Positions 1 through 7,857 of a stretch of DNA of 64,000 bases are shown piece by piece. Position 1 is the first letter of the stretch. Every line of letters starts with the position of its first letter. Source of the DNA: JABAAE01 sp905480545 (lineage in GTDB: Bacteria; Planctomycetota; Planctomycetia; Pirellulales; Pirellulaceae). The stretch is from assembly GCA_943788025.1 (NCBI GenBank), contig CALSOR010000019.1, positions 28,728-92,727 of the forward strand, given 5' to 3'. The notes under the pieces were generated by a model, which was not told the origin of the DNA, made no database searches, and saw only the letters and a list, made by a program, of their open reading frames with translations. A program made the position numbers and the translations under genes.

Positions 1-2
1 CT

Positions 3-1055
3 CAAAAGAACTGGGCCTCAATTTGTCATGCTCCCAACGCCCTATTGGCCGCAGTCGGCAGTAGAAGCGTCGATAAAGCCAACGCCTTTATTGACATGTG
101 CTCCAGTTCTGTGCCCTGCGAGTCACGCCCGACAGCATTTGGAAGCTACGAAGAGCTCATTGCATCCGACGACATCGATGCGATTTATGTTCCACTGCCA
201 ACCGGTGTTCGAAAAGAGTGGGTCATCAAGGTCGCCGAAGCAGGCAAACATGTAATGTGTGAAAAGCCGTGTGCGATTAATGCGGTCGATCTTTCCGAAA
301 TGATTGCGGCATGTGAAAAAAATGGCGTGCAGTTTATGGATGGCATTATGTACCTGCATAGCAAACGATTTGCCGCGATGAAGGAGACGTTAAACGATGG
401 TCAATCGGTTGGCGATATTCGTCGAATTTGTGGCAATTTCAGTTTTAATGGTCCTGAAGAATTTCAGGCCGGCAATATCCGCACGGCATCAAACCTGGAA
501 CCGCAGGGCTGTCTCGGTGATCTAGGCTGGTATCAGATCCGATTCGCCCTTTGGGCCATGAATTACGAAATGCCAACCAAAGTGATTGGGAGGATGATCA
601 GCGAGCATAAACGTGACGATAGCCCCAATCCGGTACCGATGGAATTTTCACTGGATCTATTTTTTGCAAATAACGTGACCGCGAATTTCTACAGTTCTTT
701 TATCACCGAACACCAACAGTCATGTACGGTTGCGGGAACGCAGGGGTATATGCGGATCGATGATTTTGTGTTGCCATTTTTTGGAAACGGCTTGCACTAT
801 GACGTTTTCAATTCAAATTTTGTTGTCGATAGATGTGACTTTACGATGGAACGTCATACTTCCTCGCATTCGGTTCACGAATATGGAAACAATCATGCCA
901 ATGCACAAGAGACGCTTTTGTTCCAGGATTTTTCGCAACTTGTCATTGACAAACAGTTAGATCCCTCTTGGCCAGAAGCATCTTTAAAAACCCAGAAGAT
1001 TATGGATGCCGCACTGGAATCCGCATTAAACGGCAGTGTCGAAATTGAACTTTAG
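3..1055 (+). CDS. Gfo/Idh/MocA-family oxidoreductase (5' end missing)
   Basis: This reading frame is open to the left window edge (codons from base 3 read QKNWASICHAPNALLAAVGS), so the true start, and most of the Rossmann glycine-rich loop, lies outside. The fragment keeps the rest of the NAD(P)-binding half, including the EKP segment (CEKPCAIN) that is the hallmark of this family, and the C-terminal substrate half with GCLGDLGWYQIRFAL. The family oxidises or reduces sugars, inositols or similar polyols using NAD(P). The substrate cannot be told from sequence. Planctomycetes carry many paralogues. It is transcribed convergently to cydB, with about 160 bases between them. I am sure of the family and unsure of the substrate. 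Confidence 0.9.
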   Translation, partial: QKNWASICHAPNALLAAVGSRSVDKANAFIDMCSSSVPCESRPTAFGSYEELIASDDIDAIYVPLPTGVRKEWVIKVAEAGKHVMCEKPCAINAVDLSEMIAACEKNGVQFMDGIMYLHSKRFAAMKETLNDGQSVGDIRRICGNFSFNGPEEFQAGNIRTASNLEPQGCLGDLGWYQIRFALWAMNYEMPTKVIGRMISEHKRDDSPNPVPMEFSLDLFFANNVTANFYSSFITEHQQSCTVAGTQGYMRIDDFVLPFFGNGLHYDVFNSNFVVDRCDFTMERHTSSHSVHEYGNNHANAQETLLFQDFSQLVIDKQLDPSWPEASLKTQKIMDAALESALNGSVEIEL

Positions 1056-1213
1056 TTCAGCCATGGATCGCTGATGCGACATGTTGATTACTGCTAACCC
1101 AAGCCGCTATCGAGGGAACAACGGCGTCTCTTGCTGGCGCTCCGGGTTGATGTCCATTTCGAATCCGACTTTCCGAGTTTATGCCACTGGGCAGCGACAA
1201 CAAAATTCTCAAA

Positions 1214-2218
1214 TTACCTTTCCGCTTCGACCGGATGTCGGAACGTCCAATAAATAATCACAGTGTAGGAGGTGATGAGCGGAACACCGATCAAGGCAAA
1301 AATGAACATGATCCATAGAGTCCCCTGGCTTGATGCAGCGTTGTAAAGCGTCAGGGACGGCCCCTCGCCGGTTGATACAATAATATCGGGGAACAACGAA
1401 ACGGCGAACAAACTGATGAGGCAAACGATGTTCAGGCAGGAAGAAACGAACGCTTGCCCGAATTTTTCGTTGTAAATCGTCCGAGGAATATTGGCGATGC
1501 AGAGCACGTTCAACACAACGATTGGAATCGCCCAAATCGCATTTTTTACTTTGGAAATCACGTGCGGATTTTCAATCAATGTCATCATGGAGACCAACAC
1601 ATAAACCACCATGAATATGCCCCAAGTGTGCCACAGCCATGACTTGAGATGATTCCGTATTTCCGCAGTCGTTTTCAAAAACAGGAACATCGTTCCGTGC
1701 ATTGCAAACGCAGCAATCGCAAGCGCACCGGTAGCCAGTGGATAGGCACCGAAAAGGTCAAAAAACGTCCCGGTGTAAACTCCGCGTTCGTCAAGAGAAA
1801 CTCCTGCAATCAAGTTCCCGGCAGCCACGCCAAACACCAACGTCCCCATGAAACTAGAGCCGAAAAAGCCGCAGTCCCAAAACAACCTCCAGCCAGTTGC
1901 TTCAACCTTATTTCGAAAATCAATGCTAATTGCCCGTAGGATCAGGCAAAACAGCAGCAACATGATCGGTAGGTACATTGCCGACATGATCGTCGCGTAC
2001 GCTTCCGGGAATGCGGCGAAAAGAGCACCGCCAAACGTGACCAACCAAACTTCGTTGCCATCCCACAATGGCCCGATGGCTTTAACTGCCACGTTTCGTT
2101 CTTTGTCGCCACGTAAAATCGGCGTGATGATTCCAACGCCTAAATCGAATCCGTCCAACACCGCGTACCCAGCGAGCAGAACACCGATCAGACCAAACCA
2201 AATTAAGTTCAGATCCAT
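1214..2218 (-). CDS. cydB: Cytochrome bd ubiquinol oxidase subunit II (CydB)
   Basis: A 334-residue polytopic membrane protein with the CydB N-terminus (LIGVLLAGYAVLDGFDLGVG) and the conserved WDGNEVWLVTFGGALFAAFP segment. It is the second subunit of the cytochrome bd quinol oxidase, a high-affinity terminal oxidase of the cytoplasmic membrane that is tolerant of nitric oxide and sulfide. Its ATG overlaps the cydA stop by one base (TAATG), so the two are translationally coupled. No cydX-like or cydDC genes follow. The downstream neighbour is the convergent oxidoreductase. Confidence 0.95.
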   Translation of the reverse strand: MDLNLIWFGLIGVLLAGYAVLDGFDLGVGIITPILRGDKERNVAVKAIGPLWDGNEVWLVTFGGALFAAFPEAYATIMSAMYLPIMLLLFCLILRAISIDFRNKVEATGWRLFWDCGFFGSSFMGTLVFGVAAGNLIAGVSLDERGVYTGTFFDLFGAYPLATGALAIAAFAMHGTMFLFLKTTAEIRNHLKSWLWHTWGIFMVVYVLVSMMTLIENPHVISKVKNAIWAIPIVVLNVLCIANIPRTIYNEKFGQAFVSSCLNIVCLISLFAVSLFPDIIVSTGEGPSLTLYNAASSQGTLWIMFIFALIGVPLITSYTVIIYWTFRHPVEAER

Positions 2219-3705
2219 TACTTCCCTCCTGTCAAACTCTTGGTAACTTCAGGATGGGGAGCTTGCATACCGGATTGAATTGGGCCTTTTTGAATTTTCC
2301 GATTCAAAATAAAAAGCCATAGAATTCCAAGCAAAAAGTAAATCACGCCAAACATCACAATCGATATCAAGACTTGTTCCGAAGTGATCGCCTTGGAAAC
2401 TGCGTTATTCGTGCGAAGCCCTAATTCGTTTTCATAAATGAATTGTCCATTCGCGTCGACAACCCGCTCACCAGTTTCGTCGACCTTCAGTGGGGCCTGA
2501 ACGATCCATGGCTGCCGCCCAACTTCAGTTGCGACCCAACCTGCTTCATTACCAGCAATCGCCGGAATGATCGAGAAAACGAACAGGAACATCATCCAAC
2601 GTTGACCAAACAGTGTTCCGCGAAACAGGAAAAACGTCGCGGTAACAGTCAGCAGCGTTAATCCGACACCCGTCGCAATCATGATGTGGTAAGCGAAGTA
2701 TGGAATCTTTACCGGAGGTCGATCCTCCTTTTTGAATTTGTCTAAACCAATGACTTCGTGTTCGAAATCCTCGTGTAGCAGAAAACTCAAACCGCCCGGG
2801 AGCGCAACGTTAAAGTCGATCTGCTCTGTTTCTTCATTTGGAATTCCAATCAAGCTCATATCAGCTTGTCCAGTTTCGAAATGCCCTTCAAAAGCGGCCA
2901 ACTTTGCGGGTTGATAGGCGTAAACCATTTTCGCCTGAAAATGTCCGCTGACAAACATTGCCAGGCAACTCGATAGCGCAAGGAAAAGAGCACCACCAAA
3001 CGACTTCTTGGCGAACTCGACGTGCTTTCCTTTCAACAAATAGTAGGCACAAATGCTGAGTACCAAAAACGAACCCATGATAAAGCACCCTAGCCAAACG
3101 TGAATCAATCGATGAACCGTTGAAGGATTAAAAACCATCGCCCAAAAGTCTACAATTTCCGCCCTCATGATCGGAACACCGTCGACAAACCACGGCGCTC
3201 CATTGCGCGTCATCTGCACGATCTCATGACCGGCGGGTGTCTGCTGCCAACTGTTCGCGACGGTGATCCATATGCTGCTAAAGATCGATCCTAAAGCGAC
3301 CATGCATGCTGAGAAAAAATGAAAAGCGTCGCTAACCTTCCCATGTCCATAAACAAGGATCGCTAAAAAACCGGATTCCAAGAAAAAGGCAAAAATTCCC
3401 TCGGCTGCCAGGGCCGATCCAAAAACATCGCCAACGAATCGCGAATACATTGCCCAGTTCGTTCCAAATTCGAACTCCATGACGATGCCCGTCGCTACGC
3501 CAATCGCAAAATTGACTCCAAAAATCCCTGTCCAAAACCGAGCAGAATCGATGAAAATGGACTCTTTTTTCCAGAGGTACATTCCTTCAAGATATGCGAT
3601 GATAATACCCAACCCGATCGTCAACGGGGGGAAAAGATAGTGAAACATGATCGTCAGCGCGAATTGAATTCGCGACAACATCACCACATCCAATTCGGCA
3701 ATCAT
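2218..3705 (-). CDS. cydA: Cytochrome bd ubiquinol oxidase subunit I (CydA)
   Basis: A 495-residue integral membrane protein. The N-terminal helix carries SRIQFALTIMFHYLFPPL, with the haem-ligand histidine of the family, and the C-terminal half carries the conserved quinol/haem signature AGWVATEVGRQPWIVQ. CydA holds haems b558, b595 and d and reduces oxygen to water with electrons from quinol. The ATG is preceded by AAAGGA at five bases. cydB follows with a one-base overlap. The genes upstream are haem proteins and universal stress proteins, which suggests use under low oxygen. I saw no sigma-54 match in the 210-base upstream region, so its control may differ from that of its neighbours. Confidence 0.96.
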   Translation of the reverse strand: MIAELDVVMLSRIQFALTIMFHYLFPPLTIGLGIIIAYLEGMYLWKKESIFIDSARFWTGIFGVNFAIGVATGIVMEFEFGTNWAMYSRFVGDVFGSALAAEGIFAFFLESGFLAILVYGHGKVSDAFHFFSACMVALGSIFSSIWITVANSWQQTPAGHEIVQMTRNGAPWFVDGVPIMRAEIVDFWAMVFNPSTVHRLIHVWLGCFIMGSFLVLSICAYYLLKGKHVEFAKKSFGGALFLALSSCLAMFVSGHFQAKMVYAYQPAKLAAFEGHFETGQADMSLIGIPNEETEQIDFNVALPGGLSFLLHEDFEHEVIGLDKFKKEDRPPVKIPYFAYHIMIATGVGLTLLTVTATFFLFRGTLFGQRWMMFLFVFSIIPAIAGNEAGWVATEVGRQPWIVQAPLKVDETGERVVDANGQFIYENELGLRTNNAVSKAITSEQVLISIVMFGVIYFLLGILWLFILNRKIQKGPIQSGMQAPHPEVTKSLTGGK

Positions 3706-4314
3706 GAGGTCCTTTGTAAAGGCTTACAAGCAGATCAAGTTGGTGCGGAAGGCGACTCAAATCCGTCGAGTCGCCCGTCAACAACGACTCTATTAAAGGA
3801 GATTTTTCACATTTAACATAGGCTTGTCTCAGGTATTCGACGATTTGTCACACGACCTAATGCTTTTTTGGCACGCTTATTCCGTAACAACTTAAAAAGC
3901 CCAACTCAAATCACCCTAATTCGTGTAGTGACGAATGAACATGTTGTTCTGGACCCAAAACACCTTACTGTACGCTCGCTGCAATTTGACTCGGTCGGCG
4001 ACTTTCAATTTTAATTTGGAAATTGCTTTTGCGAACTGATCATCAATAAACCCAAGTAATGCTGTAATCTGAACGATAGGAACGGCCCGTGTCGGACTCC
4101 CTTTGTGGGGAGTGTGAATGTGCCCAATGACATCAAGCAACACCGCGAATGTTTCATCTCCGGCCGGGGTGCTTAATTTCGCGAAATATTCCTTCAGTTT
4201 CTTCCGACGGAAATGAATCTGTGAATGATTCAAGCTGACGGTGGTGGTGTGCTCCCCAAAAGTGGTTCCAGATGTTACGAGAGTCTTTATGTCAATTTAG
4301 ACAAGGAGATTTTG

Positions 4315-4599
4315 ATGACGAAGAAAAAGGGAAAGCGGCACACGCCGGAGCAAATAGTTAAAAAGCTTCGGGACGCGGAAACGATGTTGAATTCGGGAAA
4401 GGATCTGGCAGCGGTATTTCAGTCGCTGGAGATCAGCGAACAGACTTATTACCGTTGGCGCAATCAGTATGGCGGTATGAAGTCAACCGAAGCGAAACGC
4501 TTGAAAGAACTTGAGGCAGAGAATCAGCAGCTTAAGGAGATCGTTGCCGAGCAGCAACTTGATATCAAGATGTTGAAACATATCACGGAGGGAAACTAG
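4315..4599 (+). CDS. IS3-family transposase OrfA
   Basis: A 94-residue protein starting MTKKKGKRHTPEQIVKKLRD, with a helix-turn-helix (SLEISEQTYYRWRNQYGG) followed by a leucine-zipper-like coiled coil (AKRLKELEAENQQLKEIV). This is the usual DNA-binding and dimerisation subunit of IS3/IS407 elements. The ATG at 4315 has AAGGAG seven bases upstream, which favours it over an in-frame upstream codon at 4225. The gene ends at a TAG directly after a GGGAAAC slippery heptamer, so a fraction of ribosomes should shift into orfB. Confidence 0.92.
   Translation: MTKKKGKRHTPEQIVKKLRDAETMLNSGKDLAAVFQSLEISEQTYYRWRNQYGGMKSTEAKRLKELEAENQQLKEIVAEQQLDIKMLKHITEGN
4590..4596 (+). other. Programmed -1 ribosomal frameshift site GGGAAAC
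   Basis: The heptamer is in the zero frame of orfA as G GGA AAC and is followed at once by the orfA stop TAG. Slipping back one base gives GGG AAA CTA and enters the orfB frame, which is open here (continuing KLVSPDRKRAAVNELQ). This is the X XXY YYZ arrangement used by IS3 elements to make the OrfAB transposase. Confidence 0.8.
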
Positions 4600-4625
4600 T
4601 AAGCCCTGATCGGAAACGCGCCGCG

Positions 4626-5504
4626 GTGAACGAGCTTCAGAGCAAGTTTGCAGTATCTGAACGCAGGGCCTGCTTAGTGATTGACCAGCCCCGTCAGTCG
4701 CAACGTTATCAGCCGAAAGTCTCGAGCGACGAACCGGCATTGTTGAAAGATATTTTGAATCTTGTCCGTGAGTTTCCGCGGTATGGTTACCGATTGATCT
4801 GTGGCAAATTGCGTCAGCTCGGCTGGACGATCAATCCGAAACGTGTGTACCGCATCTGGAAGAAAGAAGAGCTAAAAGTGCCAATAAAAAAGCAAAAAAA
4901 ACGACGAATGGGCGATAGCACGAATGCAAGTCATCGCCAGCGTGCTGAGCACCCCAACCACGTTTGGAGTTGGGATTTCATCTTCGACCGCACAGCTTCA
5001 GGGAAAGCATTGAAGTGGCTGAACATCGTTGACGAATTCACTCGTGAGAATCTTTGCCTCGAAGTTGGGTATGGCTTTACCAGCGAAGACGTCATTGATC
5101 AGCTCGCCCACATTTCAAAAGAACGGAGTCTACCGAAATTCATACGCAGCGATAATGGTCCTGAGTTCATTGCCGAGAAGCTTAAAAATTGGCTTGCCAA
5201 TCTGGACGTTGGCACGCTTTATGTTGCTCCAGGGAGCCCTTGGGAAAACGCTTTCGCCGAGAGTTTCAACAGCCGTTTCCGAGATGAGTTTTTAGCTTTA
5301 GAAGTCTTTGACAACTTGCAAGCAGCCAAGATCTTAACGGGTCAATGGCGAAAGAATTACAACGAAGCCCGGCCACACAGTTCGCTTGGTTACGTACCCC
5401 CATCGGAATTCGCCCGGCAGTGTTCCGTTTCAGTCGCTGGCGCTCCTTCCACGGAACACTGCCGGAATAACACCACAAACTTTAACCAACCTGTACTCTC
5501 ATAA
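4626..5504 (+). CDS. IS3-family transposase OrfB (DDE catalytic part)
   Basis: The rve integrase core is complete: WSWDFIFDRTASG (first D), FIRSDNGPEFIAEKL (second D) and SPWENAFAESFNSRFRDEFL (E), ending in the usual RPHSSLGYVPPSEFA. The listed GTG at 4626 gives 292 residues, but the frame is open upstream to the slippery site, so the functional protein is most likely an OrfAB fusion starting at 4315. About 25 residues beyond the family's usual end are encoded by a perfect 15-bp hairpin and following bases (5414-5465), an unusual tail that may be a later insertion of a small repeat. The right terminal repeat overlaps the stop codon. Confidence 0.93.
   Translation: MNELQSKFAVSERRACLVIDQPRQSQRYQPKVSSDEPALLKDILNLVREFPRYGYRLICGKLRQLGWTINPKRVYRIWKKEELKVPIKKQKKRRMGDSTNASHRQRAEHPNHVWSWDFIFDRTASGKALKWLNIVDEFTRENLCLEVGYGFTSEDVIDQLAHISKERSLPKFIRSDNGPEFIAEKLKNWLANLDVGTLYVAPGSPWENAFAESFNSRFRDEFLALEVFDNLQAAKILTGQWRKNYNEARPHSSLGYVPPSEFARQCSVSVAGAPSTEHCRNNTTNFNQPVLS
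5414..5465. repeat. Perfect 15-bp inverted repeat (22-base loop) inside the 3' end of orfB
   Basis: CCGGCAGTGTTCCGT (5414-5428) pairs with ACGGAACACTGCCGG (5451-5465). The loop contains GCTGGCGCTCC, a string also found in the 1056-1213 intergenic space (1133-1143). It encodes residues beyond the conserved end of OrfB. It may be a small palindromic repeat that landed in the element, or a hairpin belonging to this IS. Confidence 0.6.
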
Positions 5505-5804
5505 CCCCTGGTACAAAAAATGGGGGCACTCCAGTTGTCGACAGACTCTGGTGCATTTCCTTCGAATCCATGATGCTTGGGAACAAAATGCCGCTTCATC
5601 CAGTCAAAATCGAAAATCTTTTGGTAGACGCGTTTTACGATTGTCTCAAGATGGGGTTCGATCACGCTATGGAATTCTCGTAGAGCGGCAAAGTCATTTT
5701 CTCCCAATCCGATCACTTTTGCGACGTAATCAAATCGAACACCTAAAAAAATCGAATCAATCGTCAATGATTCTTCAGATTTCAAACCTCTGTACAAAAT
5801 TAGA

Positions 5805-5820
5805 CGTGCGTTGCCGCACG
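5805..5820. promoter_or_regulatory. Palindrome CGTGCG-TTGC-CGCACG near the protoglobin 5' end
   Basis: A perfect 6-bp inverted repeat with a 4-base spacer. The same half-sites (GTGCG-N4-CGCAC) occur at 12139-12152, between the truncated-haemoglobin and usp promoters, and imperfectly at 16148-16161 upstream of the CBS genes. It lies just upstream of the alternative TTG start of the protoglobin. I infer an activator-binding site shared by the island. No matching sigma-54 promoter was found beside this copy. Confidence 0.4.
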
Positions 5821-6041
5821 ATTGAACCGCCGCAACCCGCACAGAGCACATGGATTATCGCACCAGCTTTTTAATGAAAACGGATTTTGGATGCACACGG
5901 CCATTGTTGGCAGCGCATTTTAAATTTGATGATGACCTGAGTAAGTTTCAAAGAAGGCGCGCGTCCTTCCACTCGGAATCCAAGCCGTGTTTTAGAAAGA
6001 GCGTGTTTTTAGAAGGAACTTCACGAATAACGAAAACTGCG

Positions 6042-6488
6042 TCATTCGCTTTCCTTGATCGTTCCGTCGGGATAGCGTACGGACAACACTGGTATTTTCG
6101 AGTGACGCACGATACTTTCTGCTACGCTACCCATCAAAAGACGGGTGATACCCGACCGACCATGTGTACTCAACACGATTAAATCGCACATTTCTTCCTC
6201 AGCATATTTCAGCACTTCTTCTGCGGCATCACCCTGCAAAATCACGTGATCGACATCAATGCCAGATTCCGTCGCGTTGATCTCAGACAATTGTTCCTGA
6301 TGCCGAGCCATGAGCGCCTCCAATTCGCCGGCAGCAAAGGACACTTCTCGTGGCAATGGGGGCGGACCCACATGGACAAAAATCAACTTTGCCGCGGCCA
6401 GTTTAGCAAGCGAACTCGCCAACGCGATCGCGGCTTTACTGTTTTCTGATAGGTCTATTGGACACAGGATCTTGGTAAACGAATTCAT
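6042..6488 (-). CDS. Universal stress protein, UspA family (single domain)
   Basis: A 148-residue single Usp domain. It begins FTKILCPIDLSENSKAAI and has the ATP-binding signature GRSGITRLLMGSVAESIVRH (G-2x-G-9x-GS), so it is of the nucleotide-binding kind. Usp proteins help cells survive growth arrest, hypoxia and redox stress. Their biochemical output is mostly unknown. GAGG precedes the ATG by about five bases. A strong sigma-54 promoter match (6535-6551) stands upstream, giving a leader of roughly 35 bases. It is one of three Usp genes in the island and follows the broken protoglobin. Confidence 0.93.
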   Translation of the reverse strand: MNSFTKILCPIDLSENSKAAIALASSLAKLAAAKLIFVHVGPPPLPREVSFAAGELEALMARHQEQLSEINATESGIDVDHVILQGDAAEEVLKYAEEEMCDLIVLSTHGRSGITRLLMGSVAESIVRHSKIPVLSVRYPDGTIKESE

Positions 6489-6534
6489 CTTCGCCTCAAC
6501 TCTTCATTGTTTCTAGTTTCTATATTCAAACAGC

Positions 6535-6551
6535 TGCAAGCAGTGTGCCAA
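6535..6551 (-). promoter_or_regulatory. Sigma-54 (-24/-12) promoter of the 6042-6488 usp gene
   Basis: Read on the minus strand it is TTGGCACACTGCTTGCA, that is TGGCAC-N5-TTGCA with GG and GC separated by exactly ten bases, a full match to the RpoN consensus. Transcription would start about 12 bases downstream, leaving a leader of about 35 bases before the ATG at 6488. Confidence 0.75.
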
Positions 6552-6707
6552 GTTAAATTCATCGGCAAATCGCCCTCACCCTCTTCATTGTCCAACCCGC
6601 AGTCCCAAGTGACATTTTCAACCGCCAAAACGCGTCTTGGAAGCGTGAGCACATGCCGTTGAAAAGCGTCATGAATGTCTGGAAAAATGCAGAGTCCGGC
6701 AAAACGA

Positions 6708-7646
6708 CTATTCACCGTCCATCCGAATCGGCGAAACAAACCCACTTGGCTTTACAGCAACGACCGAACATTCGATCGAATCCAAGATTTGCTCCACCGT
6801 ATTACCCATAATAAACCCTAACGCACCACTTCGCCCTACTGTGCCAATGACAACCAAATCGACCGCCTCCTCTTTGACAAATCGAGGAATGACTGTCGGA
6901 GCATATCCCTTGATCAGGTGCACGTGATCGTGGTCCGCGTTGCAGCCTTGGGTTTTCAGGAACTGATCGAGCAATTTTTTAATGTGTGCTTCACGACCGT
7001 CTTTCATCCTTTCAAAATCGGCTGTTGGCATTCGTCCCTCTAACAGCTGTTCAGCGTCAATGGTCCATGAGTGAACGACGGAAAACCTCGAATCATTTCG
7101 GGCACGAATATCTTCGGCCAATTGAAAAATGGTTTGGTTCAATTCGGCGTCGACAGAATCTCCAGTCGAAGTATCGACACATGCCGTAACATGCTTGACG
7201 GGAGGAACAGAATTTGGCCCGACAAGATGCACAACGCAAGGGCATTCTCGCAACAACCGAATTCCAGTCGTTCCAAAAAATCCCTTTCGACCACTCTTTG
7301 CCCCTTTCGCGATTCGCATGACCAAATCGTGCTTTCCTCTGAGCACTTCACGAATGATTTCTACGGAGGTTTTGCCGACCAGTACTTTGGTTGAAACCTC
7401 AACCCCCGCCGCGCGGATGGGTGCGGCAACCGCCTCAAGCTGCTCTTTTTTCTCCTGGACGACCAATTCCAACATGTGCTCATGATCACTGACGAGCAAT
7501 TTTGCCGCCCATGAAATTGAGGGGACGACGTCCACCAGCGTTATCGCCGCTCCGTTTTTTTCGGCTCGATCAACTGCTTCACTAATAAAGTTCTGATTCT
7601 CAACTCGCGTATCCGTTGCTACCAATATACTCTTAAATCGATTCAT
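6708..7646 (-). CDS. Tandem-domain universal stress protein (UspE-like)
   Basis: 312 residues made of two Usp domains, roughly 1-145 and 150-305. Domain 1 starts FKSILVATDTRVENQNFI but has a degenerate nucleotide loop (GRKGFFGTTGIRLLRECPC). Domain 2 keeps GRSGALGFIMGNTVEQIL, closer to the ATP-binding pattern. Tandem Usps of this layout (E. coli UspE, mycobacterial DosR-regulon Usps) act in stationary or hypoxic survival. The ATG at 7646 has AGGAAGG upstream. A sigma-54-like promoter (7699-7715) precedes it and is divergent from the one driving the kinase-fusion gene at 7858. Confidence 0.92.
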   Translation of the reverse strand: MNRFKSILVATDTRVENQNFISEAVDRAEKNGAAITLVDVVPSISWAAKLLVSDHEHMLELVVQEKKEQLEAVAAPIRAAGVEVSTKVLVGKTSVEIIREVLRGKHDLVMRIAKGAKSGRKGFFGTTGIRLLRECPCVVHLVGPNSVPPVKHVTACVDTSTGDSVDAELNQTIFQLAEDIRARNDSRFSVVHSWTIDAEQLLEGRMPTADFERMKDGREAHIKKLLDQFLKTQGCNADHDHVHLIKGYAPTVIPRFVKEEAVDLVVIGTVGRSGALGFIMGNTVEQILDSIECSVVAVKPSGFVSPIRMDGE

Positions 7647-7698
7647 TCAGAATTACCTTCCTTTGAACAAGCCTCGATGATTCAAATACCTTTTAAGC

Positions 7699-7715
7699 CG
7701 CAAAAGACGTACCGT
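7699..7715 (-). promoter_or_regulatory. Sigma-54 promoter of the tandem usp gene
   Basis: On the minus strand it reads ACGGTACGTCTTTTGCG, with GG-N10-GC spacing and the TTGC -12 core. The -24 half is CGGTAC rather than TGGCAC, so it is a weaker match than its neighbours. The leader would be about 40 bases. Confidence 0.55.
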
Positions 7716-7757
7716 TACCGTTCTCCCCGTTTGCTCTCGCTCAAGACCCACAAAACT

Positions 7758-7780
7758 TTCGTGAGAGTCAGTGACACGAA
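7758..7780. promoter_or_regulatory. Inverted repeat TTCGTG-N11-CACGAA between divergent promoters
   Basis: Exact six-base half-sites are separated by 11 bases and lie between the two divergent sigma-54 promoters at 7699-7715 and 7787-7803. This is a plausible operator or enhancer position for both. The half-site differs from the GTGCG palindrome seen elsewhere in the island. Confidence 0.35.
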
Positions 7781-7786
7781 GATGTA

Positions 7787-7803
7787 TTGGTACCTAAATT
7801 GCA
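7787..7803 (+). promoter_or_regulatory. Sigma-54 promoter of the APH/P-loop fusion gene
   Basis: TTGGTACCTAAATTGCA has GG-N10-GC spacing, TTGG at -24 and TTGCA at -12. It overlaps an in-frame TTG at 7804 that could otherwise be taken as a start, and it therefore supports the ATG at 7858 as the real start, with a leader of about 44 bases. Confidence 0.7.
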
Positions 7804-7857
7804 TTGTTTTCATTCAATCTGATATTCCCCGATGTGAATAGTCCTTTATTTTCAATC

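Larger units (their letters stand above)
4250..5528 (+). mobile_element. IS3-family insertion sequence (IS407-like)
   Basis: This 1279-base element has imperfect terminal inverted repeats at 4250-4284 (starting TGCTCCCCAAAAGTGG) and 5495-5528 (whose complement starts TGCCCCCATTTTTTG). Both arms finish in a near-identical GTTA(C/T)GAGAGT block. It encodes overlapping-frame orfA and orfB with a programmed frameshift site, as in the IS407 subgroup. The four bases on each side (GGTG and CTCC) do not match, so no target-site duplication is visible, yet removing TIR to TIR restores the protoglobin frame. Both ORFs are intact, which suggests a recent insertion. Confidence 0.9.
3916..5851 (-). pseudogene. 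Protoglobin-type haem protein, interrupted by an IS3-family element
   Basis: Two minus-strand pieces belong to one gene. The 5' piece (5851 down to 5529) contains VRFDYVAKVIGLGENDFAAL and the following globin helices up to FEGNAPESVDNW. The 3' piece (4249 down to 3916) contains HFRRKKLKEYFAKL, the proximal-histidine region DVIGHIHTPHKG, and the typical ending WVQNNMFIRHY. These match single-domain protoglobins, which bind O2, CO or NO. Between them sits the 1279-base insertion sequence. Deleting exactly 4250-5528 rejoins the frame without a stop (codon AG|C, then ACC ACC ACC). As it stands the 5' piece reads into the IS and ends there. The start is uncertain: ATG at 5851, or the TTG at about 5776 nearer the family's usual N-terminus. 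Confidence 0.85.

Noticed and set aside
3868..3884. Sigma-54 promoter TTGGCACGCTTATTCCG on the plus strand near cydA
   Set aside because: The -12 box reads CC instead of GC, and it points away from cydA into the 3' part of the broken protoglobin.
5390..5851. Independent 153-residue protein on the minus strand
   Set aside because: Its C-terminal third is the insertion sequence read backwards. The first two thirds are the 5' part of the protoglobin.
6485..6745. 86-codon minus-strand frame between usp genes
   Set aside because: It covers the sigma-54 promoter region and overlaps the tandem usp end in another frame; no coding signal.
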